The notes beneath the pieces were generated by a model that was not told the origin of the DNA, searched no databases, and saw nothing but the letters and a program-made list of their open reading frames with translations. Below are positions 24,961 through 37,580 of a stretch of 64,000 bases of DNA, piece after piece. The position numbers were made by a program, and so were the translations under genes. Where the stretch lies: positions 62,001 through 126,000 of the forward strand of contig NC_060968.1 of NCBI RefSeq assembly GCF_910589235.1. Reading direction: 5' to 3'. This DNA is from Vespa crabro. Its lineage: Eukaryota; Arthropoda; Insecta; Hymenoptera; Vespidae. Numbering within the stretch: the first letter of the stretch is position 1; every line of letters starts with the position of its first letter.

Positions 24961-27261
24961 ATATTTCCAAGTCCGATAATCGCAAAAGCTCGAGTAGCAT
25001 TTGCAGAACATACCCCGGATCAGTTGAAATATTTCCACACCCGACAGTCGCATTAGTTCGAAATGCACTCGCATAACATTCCCACGACTAGTCGGAATAT
25101 TTCCAAGTCCGAGGGTCTCATTGGAACACATGTCAATCGCATAACTTTCCCTTGACTAGATGTAATATTTCTAAGTCCGACTGTCGCATTGATACGAGAT
25201 TCACACCTATAACGTTCCCGCGGCAAGTCGGAAAGTTCCGAGCCTGACAGTTCTTTTTGATCGAGAGGCACTTGTACAAATTTTCATTAAATAGTCGGTA
25301 TAATCGCAATTCCAACAGTCGCTTTGGATCGAATAAATCGCATAACTTTCTCTTGATTAGTCGGAATATTTCCAAGTCCGACTTTAGCATTGAATCAAGA
25401 GGCACTTTCCTTCGACCACTCGGATTATTTCTAGGTCCGACAACCGCATCTCTACAAGACTCGTCCGTATAAAGTTCTTTCGAATAGTCAGAATATGTCC
25501 AAGTGCGACAGTCTCATTAGTTGGTGATGCATATGAATAAATCTCCCTCGACTAGGCGGTAAATTCCAATATCGATAATCGCATCGGTTCGAGATGCACT
25601 CGCACAACGTTTCTTCGACATTCAAATAGTCTGAATAATATCTAAACCGACAGTCGCATTGGTTCACTAGTAACTCGCAAAAATATACTTTACTAGTAAG
25701 AGTATTACAAATACCGATGGTCAATTTGTTCTGAGATGTACTCGCATATATTACCCTCTACAAGTCGGAATATTTCCAAGTCGGACAGCCGTATTGGATC
25801 GAGAGTCACTCGCATAACTTTCTCCGACTATTTGGAATATTTCCAAGTTTAGCTGCCGAATTGGTTCGAAAGACACTCGCATAGCTATCCCTCGATTTGT
25901 AGGGATATTTTCAAGTCTGACCTTCGTATTGGATATAGAATAAGTCGCATATTTTTCACTCGATTTTTTGGAATATTTCCACATCAGATAGCTGAATTTG
26001 TTTGAAAGGCACAGGCATTACTTTCTTCGACTGATGAAAATATATCCAACTCCGACATTCGCATTTTTTCGATATGCACTCGCATAACTTCTTCTAACTA
26101 GTCGGAATATTTCCATGTCCAACGGAAGAATTGCTTCCAGAAGCACGCGCATAACTTTTCTTCGATTAGTCGGAATATTTCTAGGTACAACAGTCGCATT
26201 GATTTGAGATTTACTCGTATAAATTTCACTCGAATTGTCGGAATATGCTTAAGATCGACAGTCGCATTAGTTGTTGAAGCACAACTTTCCCTCGACTAGT
26301 CAGAATGTCACCAAGTCCGATAGTCGCATGAAAAATATTACTACTTCCGACAGTCACATCGGTACCAGAGACACTCGTAAAAATTTAAAAGACTTGTCTA
26401 AATATTTCCAAGTCCGAAAGTAGCATTGGACCGACAGCATGCGGATATCTTTCCCTCGACTAGGCGGAATATTTCCAAGTAAGACAGCCGCATTGGTTTG
26501 AGTGGCACTCTCCAAACTTTCTCAGGACAAGTCGTAATACTTCCAAGTGCGACAGTCGCATTTGTTGGAGAGGCATTTTCATAACTTTCCCACGACTGGT
26601 CTGAATATTTCCAAGTCCGATAGTCGCATTGATTCAAAAGTCACTCGCATAACATTCCCTCACTCTGTCGTATTAAATCTATGACCGACAGTCGTATTGT
26701 TTCGAAATGCACCTGCGAAACTGTCCCTCGTCTAGTCTGAAGATTACCACGTTCGAATGTCTCATTGGTACACAAGTAACTCGCATAACTATCTCTCGTC
26801 TATACAAAAAATATCTAGGCTGGACAGTCACTTTGGCTCTAGAGGTACTCTTATAACTTTCCCTTGAATACTTGGAATATATCTAGGAAGACAATCGCAC
26901 TGCTATGGGAGACTCACGCATAAATTTCCCTCGACTTGTCCAAATAATTCTAGGTCTGACATTCGCATTTGTTCGAGAGGCAATCGCATCACTTTTCCTC
27001 GACTAGTCATAATATTTCTAAGTGCGACAGTCGCTTTGGTTCGAGAGGCATTCGCATAACTGACCCTCGATTATATAAAATATTTCGATGTTCCAACAGT
27101 CGCAATGTTTTCAGAAACACTTGCATAACTTTCCCTCGATTGGTCGGAATATTTCTAGGTCCGACATTCTCATTAGTTTCTCTAATCACTAGCATAACTC
27201 TCCCTCGACAAGTCGAAATATTTCTAAGTCCTACCGCCGCATTGGTTATAGAGGCACTCGC

Positions 27262-27300
27262 ATAACTTTGAAATATTCCGACGTAGAAATATTCCGACAA
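27262..27300. other. Orientation switch of the 68-bp satellite
   Basis: Forward text CACTCGCATAACTTT ends at 27269, and from 27270 the complement orientation begins with GAAATATTCCGAC, repeated once after GTA (27270-27282 and 27286-27298). All monomers from here to 59275 read in the minus orientation. The join is in mid-monomer, without spacer sequence. Confidence 0.95.
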
Positions 27301-29342
27301 TTCGAGGAAAAGTTATGCGGTTGCCTCTAGAACCAACGCGATTGTCGATCTTGATTATATTCCGACTAATTGAGGAAAATTAAGCGATTTCTTCTCATAA
27401 CAAAGCGACTGTCGGATTTTGGAGAATTACTACAATTCGAGGAAAAATTATGCAAGAGCCTCTCGACTTAATGCAGCTATCGGACTTGGAAATATTCCTA
27501 CTAGGCAAGGGATGCTTATACTAGTACCAATTGTTACTAAAGGGCTGTCGGACATGGAAATATACCGACTTGCAAAGGAAAAGTTATGCAAGTGACTTGT
27601 CAGACTATGTGAATGGCGTGCTTGGAAATATTACGACAGTTTGTGGAAATTTTTGCTAGTGACTTTCGAACCAATACGGCTGCCGGTCTTGGAAACATTT
27701 CAATTAGTCGACATAAATTTATGCTTGTGCCTCAAGAAACAAGAAGGCTGCCGGTAATGATAATATCCCAACTAGTCCGGGGAAAGATATGCGAGTGCCT
27801 CAGTCTATTGCAACTGTCGGTCATGGTAATATTAGGACTAGTCGAAGTACATTTATGCGAGAAATATGTGATCCAATGAAACTATAGGGATTGGAAATAT
27901 TCCGATTAGTCGGAAATATTTTGAGTAGTCGTGGAAAAGTTCTGCGAGTGACTTGTGAACCAATGCGACTGTCAGTGTTGGAAATATTCCGACAAGTCGA
28001 AGGAAAGTTATACAAGTGACTTTCGAAGCAGTGCGACTGTCTGACCCGGTAATATTCCTACTAGTCGATGTATCGTTATTTGAGTGATTTGTGAACCAAT
28101 GCGACTATCGGGATTGGGAATATTCGGAATGGTCGAAAAAAAGTTATATGAGTGCATAATAAATCAACGGTGCTATCGGACATCGATATATTACGACTAG
28201 TCGATGGAAAGTTATGCAGCTGCCTCCCGAACTGATGCGACTGACGGAGCGAGGGCCTATCGGCCCAATACGACTGTCGGACTTGGAAATAACATGACTA
28301 GTCGTGGGAAAGTTATGAGACTGCCTTACGAAAAAGCGGCAGTCGATATTGGAAAGATTCCGATTAGTCGAGGAAATGCTATATGAGTGCCTCTTGAAAA
28401 AATGGGCTATCGGACTCGGAAATGTCCGATTAGACGCAGAAAGTTTTGGGAGTGTCTGACGAACCATTGCAGCTGTCGTACTGAGAAATATTCCGACTAG
28501 TCGAGTGAATGTTATGCGAATGACATTCGAACCAATCTGGTTGTCGTACTTGGAAATATTCCGACTAGTCAAGTGAATATGATGCGAATGCCAATCGGAA
28601 CAAATCGATTGTCGATCGTGGAAATATTTCGACTTGTCGAAAGAAAGTTATGCGACTGCCTCACAATCCAAAGCGGTTTACGGGCTTGGAAACATTCCGG
28701 CTAATCGGCGGAACGTTACGCGAGTGCATCTCGAAACAATGCAGCTGCCGGGCTAGGAAATACTCCGACTAGTCGAGTAAAAGTTTAGGCAGTGCCACGC
28801 AAATTACTCCGATAGTCATACTAGGTACTATTTCGACAAGTCGAAGGAAAGTTATGCAAGTGGCGTGTGAGCCAATGCAAAAATCGTGTTTGGGAATATA
28901 CCAACTTGTTGGGAGAAAATATTCGAGTGCCCTGAAACAAATGTTGCTGTCGAGCTTGAAAACTTTCCGACTAATCGACGAAAAGTTATGTGAGCTTCTC
29001 TCGAATCAATGATACTGCCGGACATGGTAAAAGTCCGTCTAGTCGAAAGAAAGTTATGAGAGTGACTTGTAAATCAATGCGACAGACGGGCTTGGGAATA
29101 TTTCGATTTGTCGAGGGAATGTAATGCGAGTGACTCTGGAAAGAATCCGGTAGCCGGACTTGGAAATGTTCCCACTAGACGACGGAAATTTATAAGTGTG
29201 CCTTGTTAACCCGAGCGACTGTCGTAATTGGAAATATTCCGAGTAGTCAAGAGAAAGATAGGCGTTTGCCTTTCGAACAATTGCGGCTGTCGGCATTGGA
29301 AATATTAGGACTAGTCGAAGGAAAGTTATACGAATGGCACTC
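27270..29342 (-). repeat. 68-bp satellite, array 3 (reverse), about 30 monomers
   Basis: The same monomer in complement. The plus strand now reads GGAAATATTCC, GACTAGTCGA, GGAAAGTTATGCGAGTGCC, TCTCGAACCAATGCGACTG and TCGGACTT. It ends at the LINE fragment at 29343. Confidence 0.95.
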
Positions 29343-31109
29343 AGGATGATTACTGCACCAACTATACAGCTCATCCAAAAGGCTTGCGCGATAGCGGTGC
29401 CGTAGAAGAGCACGAATCGACAAAGGCGTCCTGCATACTTGTGTACGAACAAGAACGCAGATCTTCGCAAGAAGTGCTTAAGGCTCTTCCGGGTTGCACA
29501 ACGAGGCAAGAGACGCGACCTCGACGCTGCTCCCTTGGCCGCCGAATATCAAGCGGCCAAAAAAGAATTGAAGAGGACCAATAAGGACAATCAACGTCGG
29601 TGCTGGAAGGAGCTGTGCCTGGATATCGAGCAGAATCCGTGGGGATTAGGGTACCAGATCGTCACTCGCAAGTTGGGAACTCACACACAAGGAATCCCTC
29701 AAGACGCGAGGACTTTGGAAAACATCATTCTACCCTACTTTCTTTCACAGCAGAAGAGAGAGTTCGGAACAAGAAAGCTCCTGGTCCAGATGGCTATCCA
29801 GCGGAAGTAATGAAAGCCGTCGCTCAGATTCACCCCAAGCTCTTGCTAAACATGTACAACATCTGCCTCAGGGAGGGCTTCTTCCCCGCCCCATGGAAGA
29901 AAGCGAGACTCTCCACCATTCACGCAATCCAGGAGTTTGTCACAGCCGCCAAAATGACGGCGGGGGAATCACCTATCTCGCCCTCTTTGTCTGCTAGCCA
30001 CCTAAGACGTGAGAAATGCCTTCAACTTCCACAGGTGGGACTTGGCAATGGAAGTGATCGAACGTAATTTCAGTGTCCTGGAGTACCTACTCCGAATAGT
30101 AGGGGACTACCTGAACAAGCGCTTCCTAGAATACAATACTGGCGATGGTCCGAGAAGCTCGGAGTTGACATTAGCGGCAGCCCAGGGCTCCATACTGGGA
30201 CTGGATATCTGGAATATTTTGTACGACGGTATCCTACGTGTGGCAGTCCCTGAAGGTGCATTCTTGGTTGGGTACGCAGATGAAATTGCAGTTGTCATTA
30301 CTGCAAGAGACACGGAAGGGGACCAGCTGTTGCCCATCAAGTTCATGCGCAGAGTCATTTCCTGGATGGAAGACCACGGGTTATTTCTAACAGCTCAGAA
30401 GACAAAGATCATTCTTAGGGGTAATGCACGAAAGCAGTCTCAATTTTGGAGAACATATAATTAGGGCTGTCGAGAAGGCGGCAAGAGTTGTAGCCTCGCT
30501 TGGCACACGCATGGCCAATGTCATCGGTCTCCGAGGCGACTACTAATGCGCGCCACCGAAGCAGTGATGCTGTACGGCGCGGAAGTTTGGGCCGTAGGGC
30601 TGCGACACGAGAAATATCGCAAGCGAATAGCCTCGCTACAGAGGAGGAGCGCTCTCCGAATCGCGTGCTCCTACTGCACGGTCTCGGAGCACATAGTGCC
30701 AGTGGTCGCGGGGGTAATCCCGATCGATCGACTAGACAAGGAGAGACAATTCGTCAACTAGCAAGTGCCCGTTCTGGGGAAGGAGGAGGCATCAAGGATC
30801 ACCAGGTCTAATAGCAACGAGGCCTGGCAAAGCAGATGAGAACAGGAACCTAGGGTTAGATGGACTGCCCGACTAATCAGTCGACTAGACATCTTGCTAT
30901 ACCAGGAGACGGGAGAGGTCAACTTCTACCTCTCCCAATTTTTGCAGGCCGTGGTCTGATCTGCTCCTTCCTTGCAAAAATAAGGAAGTTGCAGACGGCA
31001 ACTGCCCCTATGGCAACTCGACCGTCGACGACGCCCACCACTATTTCTTCAAATGTACCCGATGGAGCGTCGATCGACTCGCCTTGGAGCAAGACCTCAG
31101 TAAAATCTA
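29343..31109 (+). mobile_element. R1-like LINE family 1, fragment inserted in the satellite
   Basis: Homologous to the minus-strand element at 2626-6092: its start matches that element near 4430 (CAGGA.GAT.ACTGCA, then AACTAT.CAGC.CATCC), and its end matches near 2990. It lacks ORF1, the endonuclease and the 3' end, so it is truncated on both sides. Satellite text CGAATGGCACTC at 29331-29342 and CGAATGTCTCTC at 31110-31121 flank it and occupy the same monomer position; the surrounding unit starts are separated by 68 plus 1779 bp. This fits an insertion with a roughly 12-bp target duplication (10 of 12 bases alike). It retains the YADD-type block and thumb missing from the other copy, but has its own internal deletion between about 29920 and 29935. 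Confidence 0.9.
29439..31097 (+). pseudogene. R1-like linker, RT and C-terminal zinc region, broken
   Basis: In order: a basic linker (FLRRVAQR-like, about 29490; AAEYQAAKKELKRTNKDNQR at 29540-29600; WGLGYQIVTRKLG at about 29640); KKAPGPDGYPAEVMKAV (pre-RT block, about 29770-29820); LLNMYNICLREGFFPAPWKK (about 29845-29905); then a deletion joining KKARLSTI to FVTAAKMT. Next come NAFNFHRWDLAMEVIERNFS (motif A region, about 30012), AAAQGSILGLDIWNILYDGI (motif B, about 30178) and LVGYADEIAVV with YADE at 30273-30284 instead of YADD. The thumb and tail read MLYGAEVWAVGLRHEKYRKR (about 30570) and VVAGVIPIDRLDKERQF, then GNCPYGNSTVDDAHHYFFKC, a Cys/His zinc motif (about 31005-31062). Several frame changes and the lost second Asp of motif C make it inactive. 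Confidence 0.9.
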
Positions 31110-32929
31110 CGAATGTCTCTCAAAACAAAGCGACTGTTTTACATGGTAGTATTCCGACTTGTCGGGGAAGTCATGCGAGTGCCTCTCGAGCAAAGCCGGC
31201 AGTCAGACTTGGAAATATTCCAGATAGTCGACGTAAGATATTGCGTGTGCCACTCGAAACAATGCGGCTGTCGAACTTGGAAATATTCAGACTTGTCGAT
31301 GAAAATTTATGCCATTAACTTGTTAACCAATGCGTCTGCGCACTTGGAAATATACAGACTATTCGAGTGAAATTAATACGAGTGACTCTCGATCATATTC
31401 GACGGTCGGATGTGGAAATAAATCGACTAGTTGAGAGAAAGTTATGCAATTGCCTCTCGAAACAATGTCGCTGTCGGAATTGAAAATATTTCATATATTC
31501 AGGGGAGAGAATTGCGAGTGCATTTCGAAACAATACGGCGGTCGAAATTGGAAGTATTCCGACTAGTAATAGTAAGATACTCTCGGACCAATACGACTGT
31601 CAGGATAGGTACTATTCCGCATAGTCGAGGGAATGATATGCGTGTGCATATCGAACCAAATGCGGCTTTCGTGCTTGGAACTATTTCGATTAATCGATGA
31701 ATATTATGCGATTGCCTCTCGAAACAAAGCGAATGTTGGACTTGGAAATATTCCGAATAGTCCAGAGAAATTTATGCAAGTGCCTCTCGAATAAATGCGG
31801 ATGTCGAACTTGAAAATGTTCCGACAAGAGGGAATGTTATGCTAGTACCTCTCGAATCAATGCGACTTTTTCAGTTGGAAATATTCCAACTTGTCGAGAG
31901 AGAGTAATTCAAGTGAATTGTGAATTAATGTGGCCGTAGGGCATGAACATTTACCAACTGTTCCGGGGAAAATTGTCCAAGAGACTCTGCAACAGGAACA
32001 ATGCAACTGTAGGATTTGGAAATATTACGACAAGCCGAAAGAGTAGTATGCTATATCCCCTGGAACGAATTTGGATGCTGTACTTGGAAATATTCTACTT
32101 TGTCTGGAGAAATTTTTCAGAGTTCTTCTCGACCTAATACGACTGCCGGACTCAGAAATATTCAGACAAGTCCAGGAAAAGTTATGCGAATGTCTCTTAA
32201 ACCAATGCGGCTATCGGACTTAAAAATATTCAGACCAGTCGAGAGTAAGTTATGCGAGTGACTTGTAGACCAAAGCGACTGTCGGAACTGGAAATATTAA
32301 TAGTAATCGGAAGAGTAATATGCGAGTGCCTTTCTAACCAATGCGGTTGTCGGACTTGAAAATATTCCGGCAAGTCGAAAGAAAGTTATACGAGTGACAC
32401 TGCAATCAAAGCATCGTGGAAATATTTCCTGTAGTCAACGAAAATTTATGTGAATGGCTTGCGAACCAATGCGAGAGTCGAACTTGGAAATATACCAACA
32501 AGGCGAGGGAACGTTATGAGAGTGGTTCTTGAATAAAATCGACCTTAGGACGTGGTTACCTTTCGACTAGACGAGGTAAAGTTTCGCGAGTGCATTTCGA
32601 ACTTATGCGACTGTCGCACTTGGAAATATTCCCATTAGTCAAGGAAAAGATTTGCAAGTCTTTCTCACAGCAATACGACTGCTTGTCCTAGAGTCATTTC
32701 GACAAGTCTAGTGAAAGTTATGCGAATACCTCTCGAACCAAACCGACTGTCGCACCTAGAAATATTACGTGTTGTCTAGCAAATACTATGCAAGTGCTTC
32801 CCGAATCAAGACGAATGTTAGTCCTAGAAATATTAGGACTGGTGGAGGAAAAGTTATGCGTGTTCCTCAAGGGCTAATGCTGTTGATGGACTTGAAACCT
32901 TTCCGACTAGTCGAGGGAAAGTTATGCAA

Positions 32930-33180
32930 GTGCCTCTCATAGCAATGCGAATATCGGACCGAGAAATATTCGAGGGAATGTTATCCGAATGCGCCCGTTA
33001 GAATGCAACATTCGGCCTTGGAAATATTTTCACTAGGCGAGTGAAAGTTACACAAGTGCCTCTCGAAATAATGCGACAGTCGGAACTAGAAATATACCGT
33101 CTTGTCTAGGATATATAATCGAGTGTCTCCCGAACCGATGGCATTGACGGAAGTACTAATATTCCTCCTAGTCGAGGGAA
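32930..33180 (-). repeat. Duplicated satellite block, copy 1 (partner 44430-44700)
   Basis: Shared private variants in the same order: GAATGTTATCCGAATGC followed by CCCGTTA, AATGCAAC, TCGGCC.TGGAA, ACTAGGCGAGTGA, TATACC, and CCGATG before TCGGAA or ACGGAA with GTACTAA. Anchors at 32976 and 44482 lie 11506 bp apart. Confidence 0.85.
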
Positions 33181-36100
33181 AGTTTTGCGAGTGACTTGTT
33201 AAGAAATGTAACCATCGAACTTGGTAACATTCCGAATAGTGGAGGGAGAGTCATGGGTGTGTCTATCGAACCAATGAGACTGTCGGACATGGAACAATCC
33301 GCCTAGTCTAGGGAATTTTTTGCAAGTGACACATCAACCAATGAGACTTCCGCTCTTGGATATATTCCGACTAGTCGACAGAAATTTATACGTGTGAATC
33401 TCGAAATAATGCGACTGCCGGATGTAGAAATATTCCGACTATTTGAAGGAAAGTTATACGAGTGAATCTCGAACAAGTGGATCATTCGGAAATAGAAATA
33501 ATATCACTAGTCGAGGGATAGATGGGCGAGTGGCTCACGAAACAATGTGAATGCCTGACTTGAATATATTCCGCATAGTCTAAGGAAATTCAGGCGAGTA
33601 GCTCTCGAACATGTGCGACTAGGATTTGCACCCTTCGGACTAGTATAGGGGAAGTTATGCGGGTATCGAACCAATGCAACTGTCGGAATTGGACATACTC
33701 GTATTAGTCGAGGGAAAGATGCACAAGATCCTCTCGAACAAATTCGACTGTTGGACTCGTTACTTTCCGACTAATCGAAGGAAAGCTGTGCGAGTGCCTC
33801 TACAAACAATGCTACCGTCGAACTTGGAATTATTCCGAATAGTCCAGAGATAGAAATGAGATTACCTCTCGATCCAAAGCGACTCTCCTCTAGAAATATT
33901 CCGACTAGTCGATGGAAAGATATGCGATTGTCTCTACAACCAATGCGGCTGTCGGAATTGGAATAATTATGCCTAGTCGAGGGAAAAATATATGAGTGCA
34001 TTTCGAACCAATTCGAAGGTCGGGCTTGGAAATAATGCGATTAGTCAAGGGAAAGTTAATCGGTTTTTTTTCAAAGTAAAACAACTTTCGCACTTGGAAA
34101 TATTCCGACTAGACGATGGAAAGATATGCGAATGCCTCATGAAGCAATGCGACTGTCGAACTCGGAAAAATTCCGTCCAGCCAAGGGAAAGATATGAGAG
34201 TACTATTCGAATTAAAGCGATTGCCGGACTTTGAACAATTCCGACTGGTCGAGGGAGAGTTTTGAGAGTGCCTCTCGGAAAAATACGACTGTCGGACTTG
34301 GAAATAATCCAACAAATCGAGGAATAATTATGCGAGTGACTTGTGAGCCTATGCAAATTACGTGCTTGAAAATATTACGACTAGTAATGGCAAGATATGC
34401 GAGTGCATCTCGAAACAATGCAGCTGTTGTTCTGAATAATATTCCGATATTATATTGAGGAAATAATATCCGATATATATTGAGGAAAAGTTATGCGAGA
34501 GCCTCTTGGACTAATAAAATTGACTGACATGGAAATATTCTGAATGGTCGCCGGAAAAATATTCGTGTGCGTCTCGATCCAATGCGACCTTCGGACTTGG
34601 ACATATACCAACTAGTCGGGGACAGGTTATGCAGGTGCCTCTCGATCCAATACGGCTATTTGGTTCGGAAATACTTCGACTAGTCGAAGGTAAGTTATGT
34701 GAGTGCCTATCAATCCGGTGCAGCTATTTGTGAACCAATGCGACTGTACATCTTAGAAATTTTACCAAAGAAAGTTATGCAATTGGGTCAGAAAACAATT
34801 TGGCAGTTGGAATAGAATAATTTCCACTAGTCAAGATATGATTATGCGAGTAACTTGACAACCTATATGACTGCCTGAATTGAAAATATCCATACTAGTC
34901 AAAGGTGAGTTATGCGAATTATTTGGGAACCAATGCAACTGTTGGACTTATAAATATTCCGACCAGTAGGGGAAAAGTTATGCGAATGGCTTTCAAACCA
35001 ATTCGGCTGTCGATCTTGGATTTGCGATATATTCATTATTATTATACGAGTGCCTCTTGAACCAATAAGGCTGCCGGACTTAAAAATATTCCAATTAGTC
35101 GAGTGAAAATTATGCGAGAGACTCGATCTTCTGGGACTGTCGCACATGAGAATAACCCGACTAGTCGGTGGAAAATTATGCGACTGTCATTGGAATCAAT
35201 GCGAATGTCGGACATTGAAATATTCCAAAATTTCGGGGAAAGTTGTGCAAGTGACACTCGCACCACAGCGGCTGCCGGACTTGGAAATATTACGACTAGT
35301 CGAAGGAAAGATATGCGAATGACTTGTGACCCAAAGCGACGGACGGTTTTTGCAAATATACCGGCCAGTCCAGGGAAATATATGGGAGTATCGCTCCACC
35401 CAATACGACTGTCGGATTTGGAAATATTCAGCACAGTCGAGGGAAAGTTATGCAAGTGAATTTCGAACGAATGCGACATTCGCAATTAGATACATTACAA
35501 TTAGTCGCGGGAAAGTTATGCGAGTACTTATAAGAACAATGCGACAGCCGGACTTAGATATATTCCGACTAGTCGAAGTAATGTTATGCATGTGGCTTGT
35601 GAATCAATGCGACTGACGGCCTTGGATGAATTGCGACATAGTCGGTGGAAAGGTATTCGAAGTCGTCTCGAAAAAATGCGGCTGTCGTACGTGGAAATAA
35701 TTCTACTAGCTGAAGGAATGTTACGCGAGTGACTCCTAAATCGTTGCTGCGATCGGACTTGGAAATATCCCGAATGGTCGAGAGAAATTAGTGAGATTGT
35801 CTTGTGAACCAATGCTTCTATCGGGGTTGGAAATATTCCAACTGGTCCGGGAAAGTTACGCGACTGCCTGTCGGACTTGAAACTATTCTAACTAGTCGAA
35901 TGAGAGTTCTGTGAGTGACTAGTGAACATTGCGACTGTCGTACTTGGAAATATACCAACTAATGTAGGGAAAGATATGACAGTGTCTATCGAACCAATTC
36001 GGCTGTTGAATTTGGAAATATTACTACTAGGCTTGAGAAAGTTATGCAAATGATACTGGAACCACTGCGTCTGCCGGACTCGGAAATATCCCGCATAATC

Positions 36101-36469
36101 GAGTGAAAAACATGCAAGTGCTTCCCAAAACATTTCGGCTGTTTATCTTTGAAATATTTCGACTAGACGAAAGAGAGTTATGTGAGTGACTTGAGAACCA
36201 AAGCACCTATCAGAATTGGAATTATTTCGACAAGTCGAGAGAAGATTGTGCGAGTGTTTTGAACCAATTGGAGTGTCGATCATGGAAATATTCTTACTTG
36301 ACGAGGGAGATTATGCGCGTAATTCTCCAAACAAAGCTAATGTCGGACTTGGAAATATTCCGACTTGTCGTAGGATAGTCATGCGAGTGACTCTCGATTC
36401 ATTACGACTGGCCTACTTGAAAATACTACGTCTAGTTGAGGGAAAGTTATGCGAGTAACTAGTGCACCA

Positions 36470-37090
36470 ATTCGTCTGTAAAGCTTGGAAATATTTCGAC
36501 ATAGTCAATGAAAAATTATGCGAGTGCCCCTCGAAACAATGCGCCTGTCGAATTTGGAAATACTTCGACTAGTCCTCGGAAAATAATCCGAGTGGTTTGC
36601 GAACCAATGCGACTGTCCGACTTGGAAATATTTCGTCAAATCCATGGAAAATTATGCGAGTACTGCTCGAAATAAAATAGATGTCGCAATGGAAAATATA
36701 CCAACTTGTCAGAAGAAACTTTTGCGAGAGCCTCTCGATCCGAAAAGGCTGCCGAAGTAGAAAGAATTCTGAATAGTTGTAGGTTAGTAATGCGAGTGCT
36801 TCTCTAAACATTACGACTGTTGAACATAGATATATTACGACTATTAGAGGGAAAGTTATGCGATTAAATTGGGAACCAATGCGACTATCTGACTTGAAAG
36901 CATTCCGACTAGGACAGAGATAGGTAAGAGAGCGTCTCTCGAAGGAAAGTGATCGTCGTTCTTGAAAATATTCCAACCATTCGAGGGAAAGTTATATGAA
37001 GTCCTCACGAAACAATGCGGGTTCCGAATTTGGAAATATCTCTCCTAGGTATTGGAAAGTTATGCGAGTGACTCTTGAATCAACGCGACT
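36470..37090 (-). repeat. Duplicated satellite block, copy 1 (partner 46120-46720)
   Basis: About nine monomers correspond in order. Examples are CTTCGACTAGTCCT, ATAATCCGAGTG, ACTTGTCAG or ACTAGTCAGAAGA, AGAAAGAATTC, GTAATGCG.GTGCTTCTC and ACAATGCGGGT. Anchors at 36563 and 46216 lie 9653 bp apart, a different offset from the 32930 block, so material was gained or lost between the two blocks. Confidence 0.85.
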
Positions 37091-37580
37091 GTCGGACTTG
37101 GAAATATTTCGAATAGTCGAGGGAAAGGTATGCGAAAGCCTTGTGAATCAATGCGACTATTGATCTAGGAAAAATTCCAAATAATTGAGAAATATTTGTG
37201 CGCGTGCCAGGCGAAACAATGTGAATGTCGGTCTTAGCAATATTCATTTCTATCGAGGGAAAGTTAAACGAGAGCACCTCACACCAATGCGTCTGCTTGA
37301 CCTAGAAATATTCCGACTAGTATTGGTAAGGTTATGAGAGCGTGCCTATAACCAATGCGATAGCCAGAATTATTAATATACCGTCTAGTCGAAGTAAGCT
37401 TATGTGAGTGACTTGTGAACCAATGAGACTGTCAGACTTAGAAATATTCGGCCTACTGGTGGGATAGTTATGAGAGTGACTCTCGGAACAATTCTCCATC
37501 TGGTTCTAAAAATATTCCAACTAGACGAAGAAAGATATGAGAGTGACAGTGTACCAATGCAACTGTCGGATTTGGAGATT

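Larger units (their letters stand above)
16626..27269 (+). repeat. 68-bp satellite, array 2 (forward), about 157 monomers
   Basis: Continuation of array 1 after the LTR, same monomer, same orientation and same register. It contains recognisable repeated blocks of several monomers: 18020-18440 recurs at 24440-24850, and 24770-24960 also resembles 11990-12180. No other inserted element was seen. It ends in mid-monomer at 27269, where the orientation flips. Confidence 0.96.
31110..37580 (-). repeat. 68-bp satellite, array 4 (reverse), about 95 monomers
   Basis: Same monomer, minus orientation, resuming in register after the LINE fragment. Blocks in it recur in array 5: 32930-33180 matches 44430-44700, and 36470-37090 matches 46120-46720. 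Its last monomers (from about 37150) match those before 59275. The final unit degenerates into GGAGATTCTCC at 37574, and the 62-bp repeat follows. Confidence 0.96.
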
